A DNA stretch of 60,000 nucleotides from Symsagittifera roscoffensis (GCF_963678635.1 NC_087069.1:12096530-12156529), one strand, 5' to 3'; shown: positions 45,547-54,890, numbered from the stretch's first letter. Made by a program: numbers and translations. Notes: generated by a model from the sequence alone, not told the origin.

Positions 45547-45777
45547 ATGCTTTTCTCTCAAACAGTTGCTCAAATAATTATAAATTTTAAACATTTTTTT
45601 TCAATACTTGAAGCTTTTATAATATTTCTTTTTGATATACTTGAATCTTTTCTAATAATCTTAATCATTTTTTGTAACATTTTTTTAATTTTCTACACTA
45701 TACTCGAACTATTCCTCCAACTTTCCAAAACCCTTGAATATATCCACAGGTACGATTTTAACAACTTGTCTAAATGA
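45547..45777 (+). CDS. small ORF b, hydrophobic membrane protein, 76 aa
   Basis: Its ATG abuts the stop of ORF a. Almost the whole sequence is Phe/Ile/Leu-rich, with one or two potential membrane spans (about residues 8-35 and 38-62), and ends in a short polar tail. Its stop overlaps the next start as ATGA (45774-45777). Small hydrophobic proteins encoded next to glycoprotein genes in other viruses can be viroporins or fusion helpers; for this one the function is unknown. Confidence 0.6.
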   Translation: MLFSQTVAQIIINFKHFFSILEAFIIFLFDILESFLIILIIFCNIFLIFYTILELFLQLSKTLEYIHRYDFNNLSK

Positions 45778-45962
45778 TACGAACAATTTTCAGTAGAACT
45801 GATATTTTTTTATTGTTTGTAATTTTCATAACATTTTTATCATCCCTCATTTTGACCATATGTAAATGTATAAAGAAAGCAATCATCACATTTGCCCTAG
45901 CAACAATTTTTCTAATTATTTTTTTGGAAGAATATTATAACAAACATAAACCTTCCCACTAA
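45774..45962 (+). CDS. small ORF c, hydrophobic membrane protein, 62 aa
   Basis: It starts in the ATGA overlap with ORF b. Two hydrophobic segments are separated by a short basic/Cys turn (about residues 11-31, then CKCIKK, then about 37-52), compatible with a hairpin membrane protein. It ends YYNKHKPSH. Its partner in the membrane could be ORF b or the glycoprotein; this is inference. Confidence 0.6.
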   Translation: MIRTIFSRTDIFLLFVIFITFLSSLILTICKCIKKAIITFALATIFLIIFLEEYYNKHKPSH

Positions 45963-45967
45963 AGTAA

Positions 45968-47104
45968 CAATTCAAAAATCCATCAAAAATTGCTACCCAA
46001 CAGTCACAGAATCAGTCTTCACCGACATCATCCCAAGATAATCCAACACCACCTTCAACTACTCAAAATCCTCAAACATCTACACGAATTTCTTTTCAAG
46101 ACAATCCATACACTTTTGAAGAACAGCACGCTCGTTTATCTGAACCACTAGAACCAGTTCAACGACAAGCACCTCTAAGCGAACCAACATATAACCTATA
46201 CCCAACACTACCACAAGAACTAAGTAGAATACGAAACCTTAGTCAAAACCAAAACACAACAGAAATAAATAGACAAATTATACATCCTCGACGAAATAGA
46301 AATTTTCAAACTCCCCGAGTTCATTTTGATATACCTCAATCCCCATCACAAAACACTCCAGAAAACACCACTGGTATATTACCAGAAACCCCTACACTTC
46401 TTTCACAACGTAGCACCTCAAGCTTACCATCAGATTACTTAGGTTCAACACCAACATCTGAACAAGCACGAGAAAATCCTTTTAACCCCCCAAACCTAAC
46501 ATCACGACTACCATATTGGACTACACATTCATTCACACAAGGTGAACCAAATTTAGTCAACGACCCCATAGATATTTCTACGGATACAACAACATCCTCA
46601 TCACTACCGGAAACATTATCACTACCATCAACACCATCAATAAGCCAATTTTCACCACTACCCTTTAACTTAAATTTTCCAAATAATCTCGACGCCAGAT
46701 ATCGAGAACAATCATCAATAAATATTCCTTTAAGATTAGATTGGAATACATTCACAGCACCTCCACCATTATTTGGACAACATCAAGAAAGTAACCGCCT
46801 TCATAACTGGGCACTTAATAGATTACAATATCGCCAAGATATTCACAACGATATCCGTGATCACAATATTCAAATACTCCAACAAAACAGTTTACAATTA
46901 AAGTTTGAAATCACAGTAAAATTAAACAACATTACACAACATCCCTACCCATTAAATCCACCTAATATAACAGCTCAATCATTACCACCACCGTTTATAA
47001 CTACTGAAGTAATATATAAATACGACAGATATACCAAAAACACAATTGGTTACATTACATTTTATAATCCATACTCAGGATTATCATACACATGTATATT
47101 CTAA
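45968..47104 (+). CDS. 378-codon ORF with no ATG
   Basis: An open frame runs from after the TAA at 45965 to TAA at 47102 and contains no ATG codon at all. The N-terminal two thirds are Pro/Ser/Thr/Gln-rich. The C-terminal end (about 120 codons) looks folded, with LPFNLNFPNN-type and FEITVKLNN strands, and ends NPYSGLSYTCIF. Its last 13 bases overlap the env start. A plausible splice acceptor (TACCCAACAG, ending 46003) could join it to an upstream start codon; non-ATG initiation is the alternative. The low stop density and coding-like composition argue that it is real. Confidence 0.65.
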   Translation, partial: QFKNPSKIATQQSQNQSSPTSSQDNPTPPSTTQNPQTSTRISFQDNPYTFEEQHARLSEPLEPVQRQAPLSEPTYNLYPTLPQELSRIRNLSQNQNTTEINRQIIHPRRNRNFQTPRVHFDIPQSPSQNTPENTTGILPETPTLLSQRSTSSLPSDYLGSTPTSEQARENPFNPPNLTSRLPYWTTHSFTQGEPNLVNDPIDISTDTTTSSSLPETLSLPSTPSISQFSPLPFNLNFPNNLDARYREQSSINIPLRLDWNTFTAPPPLFGQHQESNRLHNWALNRLQYRQDIHNDIRDHNIQILQQNSLQLKFEITVKLNNITQHPYPLNPPNITAQSLPPPFITTEVIYKYDRYTKNTIGYITFYNPYSGLSYTCIF

Positions 47105-49710
47105 AATTATTAATTTTTCTCCAACTCCTTTTTCTAGTAACCTCAAATCAAAACATAAACCCTTCCCCTCGTACAGGACCACAAGATTTATTAGTAACAC
47201 ATTACGATTGCGAAGAAAATGAACAAAAAACACTACATAAATATGCAATAAATCAAGTATCACAATGTGAAACAGAACCACAAGCTATAGAAACCACAGA
47301 TATAATAGCAACACTCTATTCAAAAGCCCGAGCAACAACAGTTACAGGTTATAAATTCACAGCGACATTTTCCGAAAAGAAAGTACATTGTTCACAAGTC
47401 TCGAACGGAAACAAAAACCGACTTGACCATGAATCATTCTATCAAAGTAATATAGAACGCCTTTTACATCTCAATCCCGACGATTGTAAAAATGAATTAC
47501 TTAGACTAAACATCACACAAAATAAAAACTCCCAAAGAAAATTAGTTAATTTTCAAGTTTTTTCAGACTCAGTACACCAATCACAACTTGAAAGACACCA
47601 AGGACATATAAAACTAGACGAAAAATACCCGTATAACGGCGCACACGGACGATTAACCTATGACCTACATGATAAACATTGGATACCACACATTGGTATA
47701 AATAACCCATCAAACTGCAAAGCAGACACGAAAAATAAAGGATACCAAGAAATAATGTTTTTCGATTGGAAAATACAACTCGAAAAAATACAACTCACAC
47801 GAGATTTATCTGATAATACAATGATCTATCAAGGAATCCGACTACCTTGTAAAAATGATCAAGGATATTGCGACCCTACAACAAGAACACAAGCAACAAT
47901 TGTTTGGTTCCCCGAAGATACATGTACAACATTTCAAGTAGCAAAAATACACGCTCGTATGATAAAATTTCACGAAAAATATTTCATACAATCAATTCCT
48001 TATGAACAAGTCCATCCATCACGAAAACTAAGTTCTGATTTTAGAAACATAGACAATATAGAAAATAAATTGACACGTTTTCAAATATATCAAGAAACAG
48101 AACTTGCATGTAAATACAGGAATCCACTTCACAGAACACAATACTCTGAAATATTAGTTGAATACGAAAAAGGATTCGACATGACCACTGGAAAAGTAAA
48201 AATCGACCCATATGCCACAGGTCATCCTCTAAACGAAGGAACATCCTATATACCAGTTAATTTTGAAAAAAGCAACGGACAACCTGGTGGACATCTAAAA
48301 CCTTATGACACCAGAAGCACACGCTTACAAGAATTATCACTAATGAATACTACATATTTCGGTAATATCCACTATGATATTCATTTAGATATGAAACTAG
48401 ACTACACAATTAGCCGCATTTTTCAAGAAATGTCACTCTCCGAATTAGAAACACTACACCAACTATGTGAATTAGAACGAACACAAATATTACAATCACT
48501 TGCACTAGCAGTATTAAAAATACCCTACGCAGGATACTTATTATCAGGAAATAGATCAAATTTTTTAGACTACGAAGGAAACATTTTATGGTTTTATACT
48601 TGTACCAAAAAAGTATCACCACTCTACGTTTTTGAAGATAAACGATGTTATAAAAGAATCCCTATCTTTTATAAGAATAAAGTACATTTCGTGGATACAC
48701 TTTCACGAAGAACCTATTTCTGGGATACCGCAGTCCCATGTGGATCAGAAAATAGCCACAATGTAGTACAACTAAACCCTGATGAAAATAAATATTATCT
48801 TCTCACTCCATATCCCACATTAATGCAATCACTCAAAAAATTTTCACCAGAAAGCATTCGCGCTATCGCTCGAAACCCAAATATAGACTTACAATCAATA
48901 GGAATCTATTCAAAATCAGATATTCAACATCACATTAGAACACAACAATTCCAAGAATTATTAACACAAATGGACACTATACAAAGACAATCAATAGACC
49001 AAAATTTACGCAAACTTGCAGAAACCGCAGGATTTGCCGATATCTACACGCAAGACTATAGCGGATATTTTAAAGACATTAAAGATTATATATATCTAAA
49101 CGGCGAAAAATACCGTCCCCAAGATATATCACCAATCAACATTTTTAGCTTTGTTACACTCAAAAATGAAATCCTTGATTTTCTAGGATGGCCCTACTAC
49201 ATCTTAGAAAAATTGACTATTTTATACGCAATGTTTAACTTTATTGGATTTCTTTTCTCACTCTTAAAAGGAATCTACAATACATGTGCTATACACACAC
49301 AAGTAAACAGACAAGCAAGCGTAGCACGCATACTCTTTGCAGGATTTTTTGGAATTTTTTCCACATCTATAAACAAAATTCTTTTAGACGCACAAATAAA
49401 AGAATATAACACAAAAATAACAACACGACAAAATACATACGACGAAGAACATAACAATGTCGACACACAGCCAACGGCACCACAATTACCACCCCTACCA
49501 AATAACCATCCACTATCCCTAGTCCCACGAAATTTTCGAAATTTAGCAATCACACATAATCCAAATTTTCGACTCAATACATCGCAAAGTCCCATCCAAC
49601 ATATAATGACACAACAATCACAAAATGATAATACTTATGAACAAATTATTGAACAACCCCATACCACCGCTTTTCAGTCTCAAAATAATAATTTTTTTAG
49701 CCCACGATGA
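47092..49710 (+). CDS. env: Env-like membrane glycoprotein, 872 aa
   Basis: The ATG at 47092 overlaps the previous stop by 13 bases. Residues 1-18 form a signal peptide (MYILKLLIFLQLLFLVTS). A Cys-rich ectodomain of about 690 residues follows, starting near a THYDC motif, with several Asn-X-Ser/Thr sites. A hydrophobic segment at about 708-734 is the likely membrane anchor, with a second hydrophobic stretch near 745-765. The C-terminal tail is polar and proline-rich (PQLPPLP). The layout is that of a class I or III viral fusion glycoprotein; I cannot assign the family, and a chuvirus-like origin is only one possibility. Its stop overlaps the next ORF as ATGA. Confidence 0.75.
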   Translation: MYILKLLIFLQLLFLVTSNQNINPSPRTGPQDLLVTHYDCEENEQKTLHKYAINQVSQCETEPQAIETTDIIATLYSKARATTVTGYKFTATFSEKKVHCSQVSNGNKNRLDHESFYQSNIERLLHLNPDDCKNELLRLNITQNKNSQRKLVNFQVFSDSVHQSQLERHQGHIKLDEKYPYNGAHGRLTYDLHDKHWIPHIGINNPSNCKADTKNKGYQEIMFFDWKIQLEKIQLTRDLSDNTMIYQGIRLPCKNDQGYCDPTTRTQATIVWFPEDTCTTFQVAKIHARMIKFHEKYFIQSIPYEQVHPSRKLSSDFRNIDNIENKLTRFQIYQETELACKYRNPLHRTQYSEILVEYEKGFDMTTGKVKIDPYATGHPLNEGTSYIPVNFEKSNGQPGGHLKPYDTRSTRLQELSLMNTTYFGNIHYDIHLDMKLDYTISRIFQEMSLSELETLHQLCELERTQILQSLALAVLKIPYAGYLLSGNRSNFLDYEGNILWFYTCTKKVSPLYVFEDKRCYKRIPIFYKNKVHFVDTLSRRTYFWDTAVPCGSENSHNVVQLNPDENKYYLLTPYPTLMQSLKKFSPESIRAIARNPNIDLQSIGIYSKSDIQHHIRTQQFQELLTQMDTIQRQSIDQNLRKLAETAGFADIYTQDYSGYFKDIKDYIYLNGEKYRPQDISPINIFSFVTLKNEILDFLGWPYYILEKLTILYAMFNFIGFLFSLLKGIYNTCAIHTQVNRQASVARILFAGFFGIFSTSINKILLDAQIKEYNTKITTRQNTYDEEHNNVDTQPTAPQLPPLPNNHPLSLVPRNFRNLAITHNPNFRLNTSQSPIQHIMTQQSQNDNTYEQIIEQPHTTAFQSQNNNFFSPR

Positions 49711-51500
49711 GCCGCCAACTTGGATCACTCCACCGATCAAATTCCCATCCAACCAATCTTACCTCTTCAATCCCAATCATACCACTTTTTGCTTTTCCGC
49801 CACCCGATTTTCCATCTAGCAATGTAACATCAGGCATGAATTCCGACACTAACTCACATATTTCAGTTTTATACTCCATCTCACAGCTAAATAACCCGAA
49901 TATTGAAACCCCCGATGAATTTGCCGACTCAGAACCATCCCCATCCAATAATTTTCATAACCCTTCTAATTTTTCTCAACCTCCTTTTCAACCCATATTA
50001 TCAAACAACCCTGACCCAATCACTCCGACACCCTCTTATGCTTCCCAAGTTACCCCAACCTACTCCTCATACCATTCTGACCAATCATCTCCAGACACCC
50101 CCCGAATCTCCCCAGAGCTAGATAATTTTATTACCCTTCAACAACAACCCTACCACCTAAACACCCCGACCATAAACCAAATCTCCTCCACTACAAATTC
50201 ATCCAATCCCCCTACACCCTCTTCAAATTATACTGAATCATTAACACCATCATCCACATCCACTATATCCTCACTAAACACTAATAGAGCTTACCGCACT
50301 TTTAAAAGAAAATTCCCCAACCATCCTTTCCCAGCAAAACCAGGAACAGCCCGTGAATACATCAACCACCCACAGCATACTAACACTAAAGAATTTTTAG
50401 CTATCACTTTACCCTCATTTCCACAATACACCTTAAACACCCCTCACGACGCTAACGAAACACGCAACTTTGTAGATGAATACGTTTTAATGCCCACTCT
50501 CTCTTGGACCTCATACTATCATTTCACTAACCCTCTTTGCTTACCTTTATCCAACACTTCCATCGATATAGAACGAAACAAAGACATGCTATATCGACTA
50601 ACTACACCACTAACCGCTAGACAGTTTACTTACGTTGGATATAAAAAATCACTAAAAATACACACTGCACCTAGAGCTAATGAATACACACTAGAATACT
50701 ACGATCACAACATCATCAGAGCTAACCAAGATCAATTCTTAGACGACGATCGCTTCGCTAATCCACAAATCACCGAGAAATTTTTCATCAAGACACCATA
50801 TGTACTTACACTAAACATCTTCGACCGAAAGTTTGATCACATTATTTCAGAAGCACTAACAAACACACAGGCATACGAAAGTTTTAAAGAACGCTTCCAA
50901 ATCTTTTCACTAACCTTTCATTTCCTTGCACCACACGAAAGAGATTTACACTGCTCACACGATATTATGTTGCGCACTAAACAAACACATACATACAGTT
51001 ACTATCGTTTCATCCAAAATCACTTTGACCTCCACACACCCTCTAGACAACCACACCATCGTTTTCAATTCATCAATTCCAAATACACTTCACCGTATTT
51101 CCTAAATTTCACATATTGTATTAAAGACACTAACCTTTGTGGTATTCTTCGTAATTATGATCCCATAACCCAAATGTACATTTTCTGCCCCATCACCAAG
51201 ACCTTCAACGCCGAAGAATCCCGACCCTTCCTTATCCCGCACGAGTTCCTACAACCTATAGAAATCCCAATTTTAGAATTCATCCACAACACTAAATTTA
51301 ACCACAAACTATATAACTTAATCCAAAACACACCTTATGAGTTTGCAGTAGGCACTGAAGAACTAACCACTATTAAGGCACTTCAATTGCTTTGGCCACT
51401 GCTTCAAACTAAAAATATCATCCGCATCTTAGCTAAACTACTAACAACTTCAGAACTAATTCACGACATTTTCCCCCACGGTTTTTTCCCCGACGACTAA
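49707..51500 (+). CDS. 597-aa ORF of unknown function after env
   Basis: The ATG is in the ATGA overlap with env. The first 195 residues are Ser/Pro/Thr/Asn-rich and disordered. Residues 195-597 have normal composition, many aromatic and His residues, no signal peptide and no strong membrane span, so the product is probably intracellular. Recognisable stretches include RAYRTFKRKFPNHPF and ESRPFLIPHEFLQPIEIP. No domain is recognised. Gypsy-type elements rarely carry a large gene downstream of env, so this may be a captured or regulatory accessory gene. Confidence 0.7.
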   Translation: MSRQLGSLHRSNSHPTNLTSSIPIIPLFAFPPPDFPSSNVTSGMNSDTNSHISVLYSISQLNNPNIETPDEFADSEPSPSNNFHNPSNFSQPPFQPILSNNPDPITPTPSYASQVTPTYSSYHSDQSSPDTPRISPELDNFITLQQQPYHLNTPTINQISSTTNSSNPPTPSSNYTESLTPSSTSTISSLNTNRAYRTFKRKFPNHPFPAKPGTAREYINHPQHTNTKEFLAITLPSFPQYTLNTPHDANETRNFVDEYVLMPTLSWTSYYHFTNPLCLPLSNTSIDIERNKDMLYRLTTPLTARQFTYVGYKKSLKIHTAPRANEYTLEYYDHNIIRANQDQFLDDDRFANPQITEKFFIKTPYVLTLNIFDRKFDHIISEALTNTQAYESFKERFQIFSLTFHFLAPHERDLHCSHDIMLRTKQTHTYSYYRFIQNHFDLHTPSRQPHHRFQFINSKYTSPYFLNFTYCIKDTNLCGILRNYDPITQMYIFCPITKTFNAEESRPFLIPHEFLQPIEIPILEFIHNTKFNHKLYNLIQNTPYEFAVGTEELTTIKALQLLWPLLQTKNIIRILAKLLTTSELIHDIFPHGFFPDD

Positions 51501-51590
51501 CAGGTAAGTATGAATTAAGTAATTATTACTAACTAATTACAGTATTAAAAAACTCACCATTCTTTATTCATGTTTTCTTTAGATTTTTAG
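51501..51590 (+). promoter_or_regulatory. candidate short intron after the last ORF
   Basis: One base after the stop lies a perfect donor CAG|GTAAGTAT (GT at 51504). A consensus branch point TACTAAC is at 51527-51533, and TTTTCTTTAG ends at 51582 (or ATTTTTAG at 51590). This gives a 3' UTR intron of about 79-87 bases. The three signals together are unlikely by chance in this composition. Confidence 0.5.
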
Positions 51591-53061
51591 CCTTCATCCT
51601 AGATCATCTGAAAAATTCACAAAAGAAAAATAAAAAATAGCAAACTTATTCAAAACTGTTTAAGACCCTATTAAAACTTGTGCACCAACAATTAAATAAA
51701 TATAATACCAATGCAGTAAATTAATTTATAAAATTTTCCCCCAAAAGCAGTAAATATACATATGATGAAAATTTGTAACTTAAAATTCCCCCATAACTAG
51801 CAGTAAATTTCCAAATTCCATGCAGTAAATTAATAAAATGCAATTGCAGTACTAACCTTTTGATATTTTCATTCATTCGCACAGAAATCCTATCCACACT
51901 CGCACAGCTCGCCCACGAAGAATTGTTTAAAATAATGAATTTCAGTTTCAAGTTTTCACACTCAACAACTCTAACATATAATAACATGCTTCAAACTTTC
52001 CTTTAACCCGGTTGGAAAGGAATCATATACTAAACAAAACTAACCAACGCAGCTTACTAAATACCACAAATCATAGAATAACAGCATGACTAAGAAAAGG
52101 AAACCAACGGTACCCAAACCGGATTAACCCAGTTTAAAACTGGATAATTTATTCTTTTGAAGACTATTACAAAGTCTTAGAAAGAAATAATAAAACACAA
52201 AAAAGTCGAAAACAAACCCATACCACAAACAATTTGCTTTTTGGAAAAAGTACATAACCAACAAGACATAAGTAAGACCACAACAAACCCAACATAAAAC
52301 GTTGTCACATAACAGGACCCCTCATAAAAACCGCATGAAATCATACTCCCACACCTGGCCTAACCCACCAGGAAAGGACGTCCTGAGCATGCTCTATAGC
52401 CGGCCTAACCCACCGTGCTACATCCACGCTTTGTGACCACACCTTTATTTTTAATAAGAGCTACTCAAGGGTGAGTAACTCTTCAAAATAACCGAACTAA
52501 AACAAAAAGCTTTTGTGAAAACAACTAACTAAAATCATAATTAAAAAATATTAAATTAATAAAAGTTTTATAAAATGTAAAATCACATGATGCAATATAT
52601 AGATCAGAATACAACACCAAGGACGAACATCAAAAGACAAGACGACCTCACTACACTCGAGAGAGAATGACCAACTACAATCGATATGCCGCTCACAATC
52701 ACAACTCAAAGGATTTAGAGTACGACTTGACTTCGCAGAAAAGGACTTCATTGAACTAGACCAATGACCACCTCGATGTCCAAGTATACGTACAGATCCG
52801 AGTAACCAGGCATCCCCTCCACGCACAATCTCCACGCCATTCCCAAGCTAGATCAGATACAAAGGAAGTTCTCCACGAAGAACAGAAAAACCTGACATAG
52901 CCAACCATTCTGAAATCAGAATTGATTTTGTTGCAAAGACTCAGTCGTTGTCACAAGAAGAAGCGGAAGAAAATTATGATGTTCGCCAAATACCAACGTC
53001 CATCATCCATCCTTGAACTACAGAAGAACTGTTCTAAAAAACTCTGTAAAACCCGGATGGG
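51591..53061 (+). promoter_or_regulatory. 3' non-coding region with repeats and a long hairpin
   Basis: No gene was seen. GCAGTAAAT occurs four times (51713, 51747, 51800, 51822), interleaved with two AATTTTCCCCC/AAATTCCCCC blocks. A 12-pair hairpin with one mismatch and an AGGG loop spans 52456-52483. GGCCTAACCCACC occurs twice (about 52357 and 52404). The sequence just before the 3' LTR (CCGGATGGG) is a poor polypurine tract. Confidence 0.55.
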
Positions 53062-53469
53062 TGGAACCTGATCTAAACTATATTTTATGATTGGATAAAT
53101 TAAATGTTTTACCAATGTAAAGTATTTAATATTAACCAATCATGATCCATCTAACTAACAACCCACTTATTTGTAAGTGCTGAAGTTACTTGTAATTTCA
53201 GCACCAGAGAGATTTGAATTTAACTTAGAAATTAGTTGGACTCTCCCGAGCACTTCAGCAACCGCAATAAACCAGTATACCCTAGATCTATTGAGCCTAG
53301 CAGAGACTAGTTAAACAACCTGAGACTAGATAGTATAAGAGTAAGATTAGGATCGGTATTAGACTAAGAAGTTGCACGAATCTATCCGGCCGAAAATAAG
53401 ATAGCGTGACGAGCAGACGGTGTACCCTATCCGAAATTACTCTATGAGTTACACTTCGGTCCTAACTCA
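53062..53469 (+). repeat. 3' LTR, apparently full length
   Basis: 408 bp, TG...CA. It holds inverted CCAAT boxes (ATGATTGG at 53087-53094 and CCAATCAT at 53136-53143), a hairpin with an 8-bp stem (GTGCTGAA at 53177, TTCAGCAC at 53197) and the poly(A) signal AATAAA at 53266-53271. Confidence 0.93.
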
Positions 53470-54633
53470 GAAGGTCAAGATATTCTGGTATTTTGAAATT
53501 TTAAAAACTCGAAGTGATGACGTAATAATTCTGAAAAGTGTCAAAAACGGCAATTTTGGAAGAAAACCAGAATAAAATCAGAACAACAATAGTTGCGACG
53601 AAGATCACTACGAGAAAATAGAGAATCAGAATCGGAGAAAAAGCAAAATTAGCAGGGACCGTTCCGAATTGCAACTATTGTGTCGCTACAATAGTTGCAA
53701 GGCCGTTTACAACAACGGCGATGGGTAGAAGACAACCTTCCGGAACGAAGATAAGGGTCTTATTTCCCCGGATTCAAGAATCCGGAGGGGTCTCGGGAGT
53801 TGAACTGAAACTCTTTTATTTAAACTTTTAGCTTCCCGGTTATGTCTTGAGTTGAATTTAATTAATACCGATTTCATTTTCAGACTATGAGAAGCAAGGA
53901 ATCGGGAGAAAGGGTTGATCCATCTCCGATTGACATGATGATTCTATCTACTGAACAAAAACAGTAGTAATATAACAAATAAGTAGTAGCCCTGTTTCTA
54001 GGAGTGACCTCGTGGCCTGGGGATACTGAGACCCAGCCATGAGCTCACTAATTTTGCATGTAATTAAGTTAGTTTGAGTGTTTTGACCGAAGCCGAGAGC
54101 AGTAACTTTTTTGTCGACCCGATGTTAGAAAGACCACCAAAAGAACTGGCTTTGGTAGAGACGGTGAAAAGCATGTAGAGCATGATTTAGATGCTGGCCA
54201 GTCGTTTTATAGCTTAGCTTTATTTTCCGTCGATGTGTACTTCCGGGCGAATGTTACATAGATGTTTTTATGGCGCTCCAGGGTGTGATTCTTTTTTAAC
54301 ATCATGACCGGCAGAACCGTTAACGAGCACTCCGCGGATGCTCACATTAACGCCCTTAACAGGCCAAAACCGCCGGGGCGGAAGGGTAGTTCGGAACGCG
54401 GAAGCCTTCCGGATTACCGTGAATATATTTTTAACCTAGTTAAGACCACAAAATTCACAAACGCGGAAGGGTGGGGGGATCGGCCATCCCCTCGTTCCCA
54501 GAGAGGTCCGTGACCAAAAACACTTAAAGATATATATAACACCAAACAAAAAGTAGTATAGTACACAAGAAAAACAAAAAACATAAAAAATAACCAAAAA
54601 AACCAAAAACAGTTAAAAATTATAAAATCAGTA

Positions 54634-54890
54634 GAAGATCCTCAAGGCAAGACTCGGCAAACCTCCAGTTTCCATTTAGCACATGGTGTCTTAGATTGGT
54701 GGCGGAAAGGGTGTTCGAGAGAGCAATGTGACTCTCTGGTCAGACAACTGGCCGTATCTGTCAGTCCGATTTCAGTGAAAAGCTGGCCAATCACTCGCAG
54801 CAATTCTTGTTCGCGCGTTGTATATACTTTGGGCTTCGACGCATTCGCATGGCCATTTGTAACTAAGCCGTTTGGTACTAAACAGAACAT
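54634..54890 (-). pseudogene. WDR26: WDR26 exon 1 fragment, duplicated
   Basis: It contains the ATG (54890), the LisH region and part of CTLH, nearly identical to 22806-23061, with a one-base insertion near 54707 that shifts the frame. It then stops at the duplication junction. It also carries the upstream promoter region of WDR26. It cannot encode WDR26 but could produce a truncated transcript running into the array. Confidence 0.85.

Larger units (their letters stand above)
34878..53469 (+). mobile_element. 18.6-kb Ty3/gypsy-type LTR retroelement with env and extra ORFs
   Basis: Both LTRs start TGGAACC and end CTAACTCA. The flanks are the 4-bp target duplication GAAG (34874-34877, 53470-53473). 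The neighbouring array units supply the uninterrupted target sequence (GGTGAAGGTCAAG). Internal order is leader, ORF0, gag, pol, three small ORFs, a no-ATG ORF, env-like, and a 597-aa ORF, then a 1.56-kb 3' region. All long frames are intact. The plus strand is strongly A-rich and G-poor. The length is well above the 5-10 kb usual for gypsy-type elements. Identity of the shared LTR parts points to a recent insertion. It is an endogenous element, and infectivity cannot be judged. Confidence 0.95.
33048..54602. repeat. tandem pair of 1.48-kb units (type B), second split by the retroelement
   Basis: 33048-34523 is one unit. The next unit starts at 34524, is interrupted at 34877, resumes at 53470 and ends near 54602. 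Both begin with CCAAAAACAGTAAAAAAG and a segment containing a GTTGTTGATCGAGC stretch that type A lacks. They then share the MRPL53-like frame and the GC-richer block with CCGCCGGGGCGGAAGGG. The array ends abruptly in the segmental duplication junction at 54634-54636. Confidence 0.85.

Noticed and set aside
45963-46020. -1 frameshift from the 62-aa ORF into the no-ATG ORF
   Set aside because: The new frame has a TAA at 45965-45967 downstream of the stop of the first frame, so no single shift before the stop can pass through.
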